From positions 1 through 64,000 of the forward strand of contig CATQIH010000029.1 in the NCBI GenBank assembly GCA_958296015.1: a DNA stretch of 64,000 nt, read 5' to 3'. How positions within the stretch are numbered: the stretch's first letter is position 1; the number at the start of each line of letters is the position of its first letter. The position numbers were made by a program, and so were the translations under genes. The notes beneath the pieces are model-generated. The model did not search any database, was not told where the DNA came from, and worked only from the letters and a program-made list of their open reading frames with translations. This DNA is from Cyclobacteriaceae bacterium. Its GTDB lineage: Bacteria; Bacteroidota; Bacteroidia; Cytophagales; Cyclobacteriaceae. Shown here one piece after another: positions 50,097 to 60,615 of this stretch.

Positions 50097-50100
50097 CTCT

Positions 50101-53100
50101 ATGAACTTATCATCTACCAGTATTGATCGTCCGGTACTTGCCACCGTTCTGTCTGTTGTGGTCGTATTGTTTGGCGTAATTGGCTTTACTTATCTGGGCG
50201 TGAGAGAATATCCCAGCGTAGACCCACCCATTATTTCCGTGCAAACCAATTACACCGGTGCCAGTGCCGATGTGATAGAATCGCAGATCACCGAGCCGCT
50301 GGAGGAAAGTATCAATGGTATCTCCGGCATTCGTTCGCTTTCCTCGATCAGCAGCGACGGCAGAAGCACTATCACCGTAGAATTTGAACTGGGCGAAGAC
50401 CTTGAGGCTGCTGCCAACGATGTACGGGACCGTGTGGCGCAGGCGCAGCGCAACCTGCCGGAAGATGCCAATCCGCCCATCGTTACCAAGGCCGATGCCG
50501 ATGCCACCACCATCCTGGCACTTACCGTGCAGAGCGACAAGCGCAGCCTGCTGGAGCTAAGTGATATTGCCACCAATACTTTCAAAGAACGCCTGCAAAC
50601 CATCCCCGGCATCAGCAATATCCGCATATGGGGTGATAAGAAATACGCGATGCGGCTGCAAATGGACCCGTCTAAGTTGGAAGCCTACCAGCTAACTCCG
50701 CTGGATGTCAGAAATGCCTTGCGCGCTCAAAACGTGGAACTTCCTACCGGCAATATCGAAGGCTACCGCAGCTACCTGACCATCCGCACCATGGGCAGGC
50801 TGATCACAGAAGAGCAGTTTAATAATATGATCATCAAAGAGGAAGATGGTGCGGTGATTAAGTTCAAAGATATTGGCACGGCACAACTGGAAGCCGAGAA
50901 CCAGCGGTCTATCCTTCGGGGAAATAATAAAACGCCTATGGTGGGCGTAGCAGTAACACCACAGCCCGGAGCCAACTATATTGCCATTGCCGACCAGTTC
51001 TACGAACGGGTAAAGCAAATAGAAAAAGAATTACCGGATGACTTGAAGCTGGGCTATGCCATGGATACCACCACCACCATCCGCAAAGCCATTACCGAGG
51101 TGGAAGAGACCATTCTTATCGCGTTTGGGTTGGTCGTTATCGTTATTTTTGTATTCCTACGCGACTGGCGCACGACGCTGATTCCGGCGGTAGCTATTCC
51201 CATCTCACTGATAGGCACTTTTTTCATCATGTACTTTGCAGGATTTTCTATCAACATCCTCACGCTGCTGGGTATTGTGCTGGCGACTGGCCTGGTGGTA
51301 GATGATGCCATTGTGGTACTGGAAAATATTTATCAGAAGATCGAGAACGGGATGTCTCCCCGAAAAGCCGCACATGCCGGGGCCAGTGAGATCTACTTCG
51401 CCATCATTTCTACCACGGTTACGCTGGCAGCTGTGTTTCTTCCTATCATATTTTTGGAAGGTGTAACAGGTCGTCTGTTCAGAGAATTTGGGGTAGTAGT
51501 AGCCGGTGCAGTGTTGATTTCTGCCTTTGTCTCGCTCACCCTCACACCCATGATGAGTTCGCTTTTGCTGAAGAAGAAAGAAAAGACCAGCAGGTTCTAT
51601 GCGTATACCGAACGCTTTTTTACCGGACTTACCAACAATTATAACCGCACCTTGCAATATTTTATGAAGCACCGGTGGATAGCCATCGTGGTAATGGTTG
51701 TTTCGTTTGGAGGCATTGTCTGGATAGGCTCTCTCCTGCCCTCTGAACTAGCACCACTGGAAGATAAAAGCCGTGTGCGGATATTTACCACCGCTCCGGA
51801 AGGCACCTCTTATGAACTAATGGATCAGTACATGCTGCAAATGCTGAGCGTGGTGGATACGATGCCAGAACGCGAGTCTATTATTGCTGTCACCTCGCCG
51901 GGCTTTGGCAGCGGCACGGCGGTGAATACTTCCTTCGTTAGAATCACGCTGAAGCAGCCTTCTGAGCGGGAAAAATCGCAGCAAGAAATAGCCCAGGAGC
52001 TTACCAAACTGACCAAAGAAATGAATTTTGCCCGCTCGTTTGTCACCCAGGAGCAAACCATAGAAGCAGGCCGTAGTGGCGGTTTACCGGTACAGTTTGT
52101 CATACAGGCACCCAATATCGAGAAGCTGAAAGAGGTATTGCCCAAGTTCATGGAACGAGCCAACCAGGACCCTGCCTTTGAAGTAGTAGACCTGGACCTG
52201 AAATTCAACAAACCGGAACTTGCCGTCACCATCGATCGGGAAAGAGCCAGAGCTTTGGGTGTATCTGTCCGAGACATTGCCGAAACCATTCAGCTACTTT
52301 TCAGCGGACAACGCTTCGATTATTTTGTCATGGATGGTAAACAATACCAGGTGATCGGAGAAGCCGACCGTGCAAACAGGGATGAGCCGCTGGATCTGCG
52401 GTCTGTCAGTGTTAGAAATACCGATGGCAACCTCATCACACTCAACAATCTGGTGACAACATCAACGCAAAGCACTTCGCCGCAACTGTACCGGTACAAC
52501 CGCTACATTGCTGCTACCGTTTCTGCTTCGCCGGCGCAGGGAGTCACGCTGGGGCAGGGCATTGAGGCAATGGATAAGATAGCAGGAGAAGTGCTGGATG
52601 AAAGCTTTTCTACCGCCTTGTCGGGCACATCCAAAGACTACAACGAGAGTTCGGGAAGCTTGTATTTTGCTTTTGGCCTGGCATTGGTGCTGATCTATCT
52701 GGTGCTTGCTGCCCAGTTTGAGAGCTTTATAGATCCGCTGATCATCATGTTTACTGTGCCTCTGGCAATTGCAGGAGCCTTGCTCACGCTATGGCTGTTT
52801 GGTCATACCCTCAATATCTTCAGCCAGATTGGTATCATTGTACTCATTGGTATTGTCACCAAAAACGGTATTCTGATCGTAGAATTTGCTAACCAGCGCA
52901 AAGAGGAAGGACTCAGCAAGATGGATGCTGTCATGGAAGCTGCCACACTCCGGCTGCGTCCTATCCTGATGACTAGCCTGGCCACCATCCTGGGAGCTTT
53001 GCCTATTGCCCTGGCCCTGGGAGCTGCCTCTACCAGTCGTATTCCTATGGGCGTTGCCATCATCGGTGGATTAATATTCTCGCTGATACTTACGCTGGTG

Positions 53101-53187
53101 ATCATTCCTGTCATTTACTCTTATATGTCAAGGAATATCAAGGCAACCAAACCATCAGGCACTACAGCCAGCAAAAACTTAAACTAA
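50101..53187 (+). CDS. RND family efflux transporter permease (AcrB/MexB-like)
   Basis: 1028 aa; VVLFGVIGFTYLGVREYPSVDPPIISVQTNYTGASADVIESQITEPLEE; GLVVDDAIVVLENIYQKIE. Confidence 0.97.
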   Translation: MNLSSTSIDRPVLATVLSVVVVLFGVIGFTYLGVREYPSVDPPIISVQTNYTGASADVIESQITEPLEESINGISGIRSLSSISSDGRSTITVEFELGEDLEAAANDVRDRVAQAQRNLPEDANPPIVTKADADATTILALTVQSDKRSLLELSDIATNTFKERLQTIPGISNIRIWGDKKYAMRLQMDPSKLEAYQLTPLDVRNALRAQNVELPTGNIEGYRSYLTIRTMGRLITEEQFNNMIIKEEDGAVIKFKDIGTAQLEAENQRSILRGNNKTPMVGVAVTPQPGANYIAIADQFYERVKQIEKELPDDLKLGYAMDTTTTIRKAITEVEETILIAFGLVVIVIFVFLRDWRTTLIPAVAIPISLIGTFFIMYFAGFSINILTLLGIVLATGLVVDDAIVVLENIYQKIENGMSPRKAAHAGASEIYFAIISTTVTLAAVFLPIIFLEGVTGRLFREFGVVVAGAVLISAFVSLTLTPMMSSLLLKKKEKTSRFYAYTERFFTGLTNNYNRTLQYFMKHRWIAIVVMVVSFGGIVWIGSLLPSELAPLEDKSRVRIFTTAPEGTSYELMDQYMLQMLSVVDTMPERESIIAVTSPGFGSGTAVNTSFVRITLKQPSEREKSQQEIAQELTKLTKEMNFARSFVTQEQTIEAGRSGGLPVQFVIQAPNIEKLKEVLPKFMERANQDPAFEVVDLDLKFNKPELAVTIDRERARALGVSVRDIAETIQLLFSGQRFDYFVMDGKQYQVIGEADRANRDEPLDLRSVSVRNTDGNLITLNNLVTTSTQSTSPQLYRYNRYIAATVSASPAQGVTLGQGIEAMDKIAGEVLDESFSTALSGTSKDYNESSGSLYFAFGLALVLIYLVLAAQFESFIDPLIIMFTVPLAIAGALLTLWLFGHTLNIFSQIGIIVLIGIVTKNGILIVEFANQRKEEGLSKMDAVMEAATLRLRPILMTSLATILGALPIALALGAASTSRIPMGVAIIGGLIFSLILTLVIIPVIYSYMSRNIKATKPSGTTASKNLN

Positions 53188-53204
53188 ACTGTTGATTCAC
53201 TACC

Positions 53205-54530
53205 ATGAGATTATATGGCTTCACGCTTAGCATATTCCTACTTATTTCTAACCATACCTTAGTACTATCGCAGGATACCCTTACATTGTCTGATGCGATA
53301 CAAATCGGGATGGAGCGAAACTTTAATATTCGCATTGCACAAAAGAATCAGCAGGTAGCCGAAAATAATTATTCACTGGGTAATGCAGGTTTTTTGCCTA
53401 CCGTGGGCGTAGATGCCTCCTATCTGCGCGAGATACAGGATACACGACAGGTTTTTGCCAGCAGCGATACGCCACCTCAAGTAAGAGATAATGCCAAATC
53501 CAGCAGTTTGTCTGCCGAAGCTGCTGTCAACTGGGTGATCTTTGATGGCACACAGATGTTTGTCAACTACCAACAACTGCAAGAGTTGAAAAACGTGGAA
53601 TCAGCCAATGTCAAAGCAACCATAGAAAACTCGATTGCTGATATTTCCGGTGCATATTATGCGGTAATTCTGGCAAAAGCGCAGCTGGATGTTTTCAAAG
53701 AGACGCTGGATGTATCCAAAGAGCGGATGACCATTGCACAAGCAAAATACAAAGTGGGCAAAGCATCCAAGCTGGAGTTTCTTACCGCCCAGGTAGATTA
53801 TAATGCAGACCGTGCGGCACTCATCCAACAGCAGGAAGTGTTGTACAATGCTAAGGTTGACCTTAACAACCTGCTGAACCGCGATCCGGCAACTGATTTT
53901 AATGTGCCGGGCACCATCGCCCCCAACCTACAGTTGGACAAAGAGGTTTTACAAGACCAACTGACTTATAATAACCCGACAATTATTGCAGCGCAAAACA
54001 ACCAGAATGTAGCTTACCTGGAAATGAAAAGGCTCCGAACCCAATATCTGCCCATTCTTTCTCTCAATGGAGGATACCGGTACAATTCGCTGGAAGCACA
54101 GGCAGGGTTTATATTATCTCGCCAATCGCACGGCCCTTACTACGGTGCTACGGCCAGTTGGAACATCTTTGATGGGTTCAATAGAAGCCGGAATGTGCAA
54201 AATGCCCGTGTAGGTATTGAAACTTCGCAACTGGAAGTAGAAAGTACGCAGCAGTCTTTGCTTGCCGACCTGGAAAAGAATTTTGCCAGCTATCAGAACA
54301 GTATTCAACTGGTAGAGCTGGAACGGGCTAACCTGGAATTAGCCAAAGAAAACACCCAGATTGCCCTGCAAAGATACAAGCTAGGCAACACCAATAACCT
54401 GGAACTCCGCGAAGTGCAGCAAAATGCAGTGCAGGCAGAAAGCAGGCTGATCAATGCCATTTACAATACCAAAATAGCCGAAATCGAACTACTCCGCCTT
54501 AGCGGACAAATCATTGATGGCGATGGCTGA
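53205..54530 (+). CDS. TolC-family outer membrane efflux protein
   Basis: LTLSDAIQIGMERNFNIRIAQKNQQVAENNYSLGNAGFLPTVG; ALQRYKLGNTNNLELREVQQNAVQAESRLINAIYNTKIAEIELLRLSG. Confidence 0.94.
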   Translation: MRLYGFTLSIFLLISNHTLVLSQDTLTLSDAIQIGMERNFNIRIAQKNQQVAENNYSLGNAGFLPTVGVDASYLREIQDTRQVFASSDTPPQVRDNAKSSSLSAEAAVNWVIFDGTQMFVNYQQLQELKNVESANVKATIENSIADISGAYYAVILAKAQLDVFKETLDVSKERMTIAQAKYKVGKASKLEFLTAQVDYNADRAALIQQQEVLYNAKVDLNNLLNRDPATDFNVPGTIAPNLQLDKEVLQDQLTYNNPTIIAAQNNQNVAYLEMKRLRTQYLPILSLNGGYRYNSLEAQAGFILSRQSHGPYYGATASWNIFDGFNRSRNVQNARVGIETSQLEVESTQQSLLADLEKNFASYQNSIQLVELERANLELAKENTQIALQRYKLGNTNNLELREVQQNAVQAESRLINAIYNTKIAEIELLRLSGQIIDGDG

Positions 54531-54660
54531 ATACTTACCCATAGCCTAAATATGCTAACGCAAGCGTCTCGCCAGGACACCGAGTCGCTTGTGCTTTTGA
54601 AGAACCACATAGTGGCTTGCGCCAGATTAAGGAAAATTTTTTAACCTAATCTTTCTCATT

Positions 54661-55092
54661 ATGAAAGCAGTCATTGTATCACCCCCCGGAGATGCCGGGC
54701 AACTGAATATTAGCTCATGGGAAAAGCCGGTTCCCAACCAGCATGAGATACTGGTAAAAGTAGCTGCCACAGCCATCAACCGTGCCGACATTCTCCAGCG
54801 GAAAGGAAGCTACCCGCCACCAAAGGGCGCAAGCCCTATCCTCGGCCTGGAAATAAGCGGTGAGGTAACCAAAGCAGGAAAAAATGTAACTCGATGGAAG
54901 GCAGGTGACAAAGTATTTGGGCTTTTGCCGGGCGGTGGCTATGCACAATACGCTGTCATCCATCAGGATATGGCCATGCCCAACAACCTGAGCTTTGAGC
55001 AGGCAGCAGCCATTCCCGAAGTTTTTCTCACTGCCTACCTGGCGTTGCAGTGGCTGGCAAGCTTGCAAAGCTTACTATACAGACTCATGTAA
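54661..55092 (+). pseudogene. truncated NAD(P)H-quinone oxidoreductase, partial duplicate of 58211..59194
   Basis: First ~137 residues match the ORF at 58211 (except a 2-aa indel), then divergent tail SLQSLLYRLM and stop; NAD-binding half absent. Confidence 0.9.
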
Positions 55093-55285
55093 GGAAAACC
55101 AGTAATAGTTACTTTTATAAGTAGCTGCGAAGAGAAGCTTATCATTTCTTTTCGATCTATTTGCACAAATTTTTATCCCTTTTAACGCATTGAGCTTGCT
55201 TCTTACGTGCTTTCAAACTTACAAAAAGCAGGTGAGATAAGTGTAAGTTTTTGATTAATTTAACATCTTATTGGTATAAGATTTA

Positions 55286-55317
55286 CTTGAAAAAATCCCC
55301 CCCCCCCTCTATATTTA
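55286..55317 (+). promoter_or_regulatory. putative promoter with C11 homopolymer in the spacer
   Basis: CTTG (55286-55289), 20-nt spacer containing C11 (55297-55307), TATATTTA (55310-55317; 1 mismatch to TAnnTTTG). Confidence 0.45.
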
Positions 55318-55433
55318 ATACTATAAAGCAAACAGATGTTGCCGCTATGACTGAAGCATGTGTGTGAAAGAGCGACTCGTTAATCTACTATCGTATTTAA
55401 TAGTTATTTATAACCCTAAAACTTTTTTCACTC

Positions 55434-57368
55434 ATGAAAACTTTTATCTATGCATGGCTGATTGCTATGCTTTTTGTTTCTGCTACTGTACACGCACAAG
55501 ATACAGCCAACAAAGCTGATAACGAATGGATGATTCCCTTAAAAGGAAATCGTCTTGATGCTCAAGTCTTTGATAAAGCCAGCTTTTTAAAAGACGAAAA
55601 ACACTATGCTGATGTAGAATATGTGTACTTAAAGTTGGTGGCTGATGCGCAGCAAGATGGTAAGCTAACCTTTAGATTACCCAACACGGAGAGAAAAGTT
55701 AAAGCATAAGTTATTGAAGTAAGAGCTACCTCTAAAAAGGATTACGAGTGGGAGGGGCAATTTCCAGACTATGGTGGTAGTATGCTCATTGTTTCACAGA
55801 AGGGGCAGGTGCGCGCTCATATCAGTTATGATGGCGAAGAATACGAAATTTTCCCTTTAGAAGAAGGCGTACACGCAGTAGCCAAGATAGTACCTGCTGA
55901 TAGCGCAAATACAGGAGTTTGTGGTATTGGTACGCTGGTGGTACCTACAGGAGATAGCAGTCCTCAAGTGCCTGAAGATGGATACAAGAGAAAAGAAAAC
56001 ACAGATTTGAAATCTTCAAGAGTGGTTGCTTGTAACCCAGCCGCCACGCGCGTGCGTGTATTAGTATTGTCAACAGCACGAGCCAGGGCTACAGGTTTAG
56101 ACCCCACGCAGACCGCTCAGTTAGCCATCAGCCAATTTAATCAAGCGGTTACCAACAGCCAAGTGGGAACGGACGTTGCCCGTTTAGAACTCGCCGGTGT
56201 ACAGAATTTTGATTTTGCGGAAAGGCAAACTCAGCCTATTGCAGATATTGAAAATTTAAGATCAAATCCTCAAATACAGCAATTGCGGAACGCAGCAAGA
56301 GCTGATTTGGTAGTGCTGCTTACGGATGGAAATTATATTGTTGGCAATGGAGACTTGTATGGAATAGCCGGTAATTATGATGCAAACTTTAACTTGGGCT
56401 TTTTTTCCAATCTTTCATCTGCCATTGTGGAGATTGATCAAGCTACTGCTAGCTATACGTTTGCTCACGAAGTAGGCCACCTATTTGTAGCTCGGCATCA
56501 AAGCTGTAATGTGTCTGCTAATGGGTGTGATCAGAATGGAACCTTTGGACATGGGTTCAGCTTTACCCGGCCCGGAGCACTCTTCAGAAAGACCCGGCGG
56601 TACCGCACCATCATGCAGGTAATACGCAATGATTACTCATTAATCCCTTACTTTTCTAATCCTGATGTGGTTTACGATACTAGGGCGACTGGTACGGCTG
56701 CTGAGAATGACAATGCTCGGCAATTGGAGGTGGGTGCCCCTATTGTATCTCGTTATATCGCAGAGGTTCAAACCCTTACCGCTAGTATTGACGGCCCTAC
56801 GCAGGCAAGGCTAAATACTACTTATACATGGGAGGCAGTGGTAAGCTGTGGCGGTGCCTATACATATCGTTGGGAGACTAGCAACGATGGCTTTACCTAT
56901 GTGCCTGGTGGTACCAGTGATAGAATAAACCTTTCTTTTTCTGTGCCACCGCCTTCCAACTATCTGTACCTTCGTTTAACGGTTACTTCTAACGGACAGA
57001 CACGTACTGTTTACCGTACCGTATACATACAAGGTAATGCCCGTATAGCTCAAACGAGTAAAGACACGTTGGAATGGACTGAAGCCGTGGAGCTAGAAGT
57101 ACCGAAAGAAGTGTTGTTAGAACAGGCTTATCCAAATCCTCTTACCAAACAAACCCAAATAGGTTTTTATCTACCGAAAGCACAAACTATCAGCTTGGAT
57201 ATTTTGAACCAAAGCGGTAAATTAATTAGAAATGTAGCGGACGGCTCAATGGAGGCTGGTCCTTACAAATTTACAATCAATCGAGGCGACTTGCCTACAG
57301 GGCTGTACTTTTATCAGCTATCAGTAGGCGACCACCGGTACGTTAGACGTTTATTGATTAAAGATTGA
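55434..57368 (+). pseudogene. secreted reprolysin-like zinc metalloprotease with T9SS C-terminal domain, interrupted by one in-frame TAA
   Basis: MKTFIYAWLIAMLFVSATVHAQD...NTERKVKA*VIEVRATSKKDYEWEGQFPDYGGSMLIVSQKGQV...; TAA at 55707-55709 with both parts in the same frame; HEVGHLFVARH zinc motif; QAYPNPLTKQTQIGFYLPKAQTISLDILNQSGKLI...LPTGLYFYQLSVG. Confidence 0.8.
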
Positions 57369-57432
57369 GTTCATTACCAACTGTCTTGCCTGGCCAATAT
57401 TGCAGCCAGGCAAGCTTAAAAAAAATTCATGT

Positions 57433-57966
57433 ATGAGACGATTAGTAATGGCTATTGTACTTTTGTGGGGAATGGCCGCATGTTGTCAAGAAGAAAATGA
57501 AGAGGTAACGCCTGCTTATGGCACTGCTAGTGCATTGCTCAACGGACAGCCTTGGGAAATCAAACCTAGCGGTGCTGGCAACTCAGCTTGTTATCCTACT
57601 CGTTTGAGTATGAATTTTGCCTACTCTAATAAAGAAGGTCTCTTGCGAAACTCACTTGAAATAGGCAACTTTCCTAAAAGTATCGGAACTTATAATTTGC
57701 TTCGCTTCAACCCCTTAGAAAACGATTGTTTTTCAGAACGCATTACGGCATTGTTTGGAACGTGGCAAGAGGATGGAGATGTAGTGGGAGAAATTTATGA
57801 TGTGGATGAAGAAGCGCGCAATGAACTGGTCATCACCGTATACGATTCATCAGCCCAGCGGTTGGAAGGAACCTTCCAGGCCACGATGGTAGCCAGGAAT
57901 ATGAAAGACCAAATGATCTTGGACTTGCAGACACCTTACAAATACAAGGTTTATTTTCAGTTGTGA
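57433..57966 (+). CDS. DUF6252-like/hypothetical lipoprotein
   Basis: Signal/lipobox-like MRRLVMAIVLLWGMAACCQEENEE; YGTASALLNGQPWEIKPSGAG. Confidence 0.55.
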   Translation: MRRLVMAIVLLWGMAACCQEENEEVTPAYGTASALLNGQPWEIKPSGAGNSACYPTRLSMNFAYSNKEGLLRNSLEIGNFPKSIGTYNLLRFNPLENDCFSERITALFGTWQEDGDVVGEIYDVDEEARNELVITVYDSSAQRLEGTFQATMVARNMKDQMILDLQTPYKYKVYFQL

Positions 57967-58210
57967 TACGCCCTCCTTTTGATAAATAGTACAAGCTACC
58001 ATCTTTTAGCCCATAATATCAAGGAGATTTTTAAGTAACTATTTGTTTCTACAATTGCCTACCATCTAATTTTTTCTAGCATCTATTGTTAATATTAACA
58101 ACAATGTTTCAAAATTGATTTGAGTCATTGTAAAAACATAATCCTCCAAATTATAAAATAAAATGCGGAAATTTATCCCAATCTATATTTAAAACCTAAC
58201 CCTGTTCACT

Positions 58211-59194
58211 ATGAAAGCAGTCATTGTATCACCTCCCGGAGATGCCGGGCAACTGAATATTAGCTCATGGGAAAAGCCGGTTCCCAACCAGCATGAGATA
58301 CTGGTAAAAGTAGCTGCCACAGCCATCAACCGTGCCGACATTCTCCAGCGGAAAGGAAGCTACCCGCCACCAAAGGGCGCAAGCCCTATCCTCGGCCTGG
58401 AAATAAGCGGTGAGGTAACCAAAGCAGGAAAAAATGTAACTCGATGGAAGGCAGGTGACAAAGTATTTGGGCTTTTGCCGGGCGGTGGGTATGCACAATA
58501 CGCTGTCATCCATCAGGATATGGCCATGTCCATGCCCAACAACCTGAGCTTCGAACAGGCGGCAGCCATTCCGGAGGTTTTTCTTACTGCCTATCTGGCG
58601 TTGCAATGGCTAGCAAATTTGCAACCTAAAGAGAAGCTGCTGATCCATGCAGGTGCAAGCGGAGTGGGCACCGCAGCCATTCAGCTCGCCAAACATATGC
58701 AGGCAGGCCAGATCATTATCACCGCATCAGCCCCCAAACATCCGCTTTGCCTCAACTTGGGTGTAGATCATGCTATTGATTACAAAACCCAGGATTTTCA
58801 GGAGAAGGTACTTGCGTATACACAACAGGAAGGCGTGGATGTGATCATAGATTTTATAGCCGCTCCTTATCTGCACAAAAATATGCATTGCTTGCGCACT
58901 GATGGTCGCCTTGTGCTGCTGGCCTTGCTGGGTGGCGCAAAGGCAGATAGCTTTGATATGGGTGAGGTGCTGCAAAAACGGTTGCAGATTATTGGATCAA
59001 CGCTGCGTTCCCGGTCGCTCGATTATCAGATCAGGCTTACCAAAGACTTTGCCGACTTTGCGCTTTCTAAATTTCAGCACCAGCAACTACACCCTGTCAT
59101 CGACAAAGTATTTGACTGGCAGGACGTACAGCAAGCTCACAAATATATGGAATCCAACCAAAATACCGGAAAGATTGTCATGAAGGTGCATTGA
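58211..59194 (+). CDS. NAD(P)H-quinone oxidoreductase (PIG3/zinc-less MDR family)
   Basis: MKAVIVSPPGDAGQLNISSWEKPVPNQHEILVKVAATAINRADILQRKGSYPPP; LLIHAGASGVGTAAIQLAKH. Confidence 0.94.
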   Translation: MKAVIVSPPGDAGQLNISSWEKPVPNQHEILVKVAATAINRADILQRKGSYPPPKGASPILGLEISGEVTKAGKNVTRWKAGDKVFGLLPGGGYAQYAVIHQDMAMSMPNNLSFEQAAAIPEVFLTAYLALQWLANLQPKEKLLIHAGASGVGTAAIQLAKHMQAGQIIITASAPKHPLCLNLGVDHAIDYKTQDFQEKVLAYTQQEGVDVIIDFIAAPYLHKNMHCLRTDGRLVLLALLGGAKADSFDMGEVLQKRLQIIGSTLRSRSLDYQIRLTKDFADFALSKFQHQQLHPVIDKVFDWQDVQQAHKYMESNQNTGKIVMKVH

Positions 59195-59238
59195 TACGTT
59201 GTAGCGAACATTTTCGTTTTAATAGAAAAATGTGATCC

Positions 59239-59793
59239 ATGATAAGAATATTCAATATTATTTTGTTGCTGTCATCCGTTGCTGCCTTTTCCTGTTCTTC
59301 TATTAAAGTATTTTCTGAAAATGAACATAGCGGCCAGCTGGCAGATTATCAGACCTATGCCTTTGTAAAGGTACCTCTGGACCAGCTTGATCAGGCCACG
59401 GCCATTTTGTATGAAGAAGTGCGCAAAAGAATCGCTGCTGAACTTAATGGCAAAGGTTACAAACCGGATACGGAGAAGCCCGATCTCTATGTGACGTTCA
59501 ATATGCTTACCGAAGAACAAAGGAAAGAAGTCACCAAAAGTACCAATCCTTATAGCCCTTACGGCATGGCAGGCATGTGGCCTTCTCCCTACACTTATCC
59601 GGGCATGTATAATTATCGTTACAAGGAAATTCAGATCAAAAAGACAGGTACGCTGGTAGTAGACCTGATTTCCCGTGAACTCAAAGAACCGGTTTGGAGA
59701 GGGATAGGCATTGGCCCTACCAATGACCCGGAGGAACGCTTTGAAACAGCCTATAAAATAGTGGAAAAGCTTTTCAGGAAGTTTCCATCCTGA
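59239..59793 (+). CDS. DUF4136 domain lipoprotein
   Basis: LADYQTYAFVKVPLDQLDQ...EEVRKRIAAELNGKGYKPDTEKPDLYVTFNM; IQIKKTGTLVVDLISRELKEPVWRGIG. Confidence 0.85.
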   Translation: MIRIFNIILLLSSVAAFSCSSIKVFSENEHSGQLADYQTYAFVKVPLDQLDQATAILYEEVRKRIAAELNGKGYKPDTEKPDLYVTFNMLTEEQRKEVTKSTNPYSPYGMAGMWPSPYTYPGMYNYRYKEIQIKKTGTLVVDLISRELKEPVWRGIGIGPTNDPEERFETAYKIVEKLFRKFPS

Positions 59794-59898
59794 TTTTTCT
59801 GTGCTATTTTTTGATTTAGCCAGGTCAAATACTTGCGCATCCGTAGTTATATGGTTATTTTAGTTGATAAACACACAAGCTTAAATCATCACAATATT

Positions 59899-60366
59899 AT
59901 GGCTAAACCAACACCCGCCCTGATTGATGCCATCAGGAAAACAGCCCGCAAACTGCAAACCAGTACCGCCTATCAGTGGGGCCATATGGGAAGCTGCAAC
60001 TGCGGTCATCTGGTACAGGAAATCACCAAACTCAGCAGAGCGCAAATCCACGATTATGCGATGCGCACCCGTGGGGGCGACTGGAGTGAGCAAGCACTGG
60101 ACTATTGCCCTACCAGCGGTTACCTCATGGACCAGGTCATATCCATCATGCTGGATGCCGGTATGGACCTTCCGGATTTTGAGCATCTGGAAAAACTATC
60201 TGACAAAAGAGTATTGAACAGACTTCCCTACGAATTGCGGCATCTCAGATACAATAACCTGGCAGACGTGGTAACCTACATGAATACCTGGGCTGACTTG
60301 CTACAGGAAGAGCTAATACAACATGTAAAGCTGCCATCTATAAAAGACTATGAGGCTGTGTTGTAA
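59899..60366 (+). CDS. conserved hypothetical protein
   Basis: MAKPTPALIDAIRKTARKLQTSTAYQWGHMGSCNCGHLVQEITKLSRAQIHDYAM; no named domain recognised. Confidence 0.6.
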   Translation: MAKPTPALIDAIRKTARKLQTSTAYQWGHMGSCNCGHLVQEITKLSRAQIHDYAMRTRGGDWSEQALDYCPTSGYLMDQVISIMLDAGMDLPDFEHLEKLSDKRVLNRLPYELRHLRYNNLADVVTYMNTWADLLQEELIQHVKLPSIKDYEAVL

Positions 60367-60392
60367 ATAATATAACATCAGCATATTAACAG

Positions 60393-60421
60393 AGCCAGGC
60401 AAAAAAGCCTGGCTTTTTTTT
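60393..60421 (+). terminator. intrinsic terminator
   Basis: AGCCAGGC AAAAAA GCCTGGCT followed by T-tract. Confidence 0.85.
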
Positions 60422-60615
60422 ACCCAAATAGAAGTAGTTTGCATGTTAAATCGCTTTTGTTCCGGTATAATCTCACCAACTATACAACACCAACCTTACA
60501 TTTCACCCAAATTCTCATAGTCAGCTATTATCTTTAAAGCACTATACAACTACATATCAACATTTAACTTAACCTATATGATAAAAGCAGAAGACTTATT
60601 TAAAGATATTAATAT

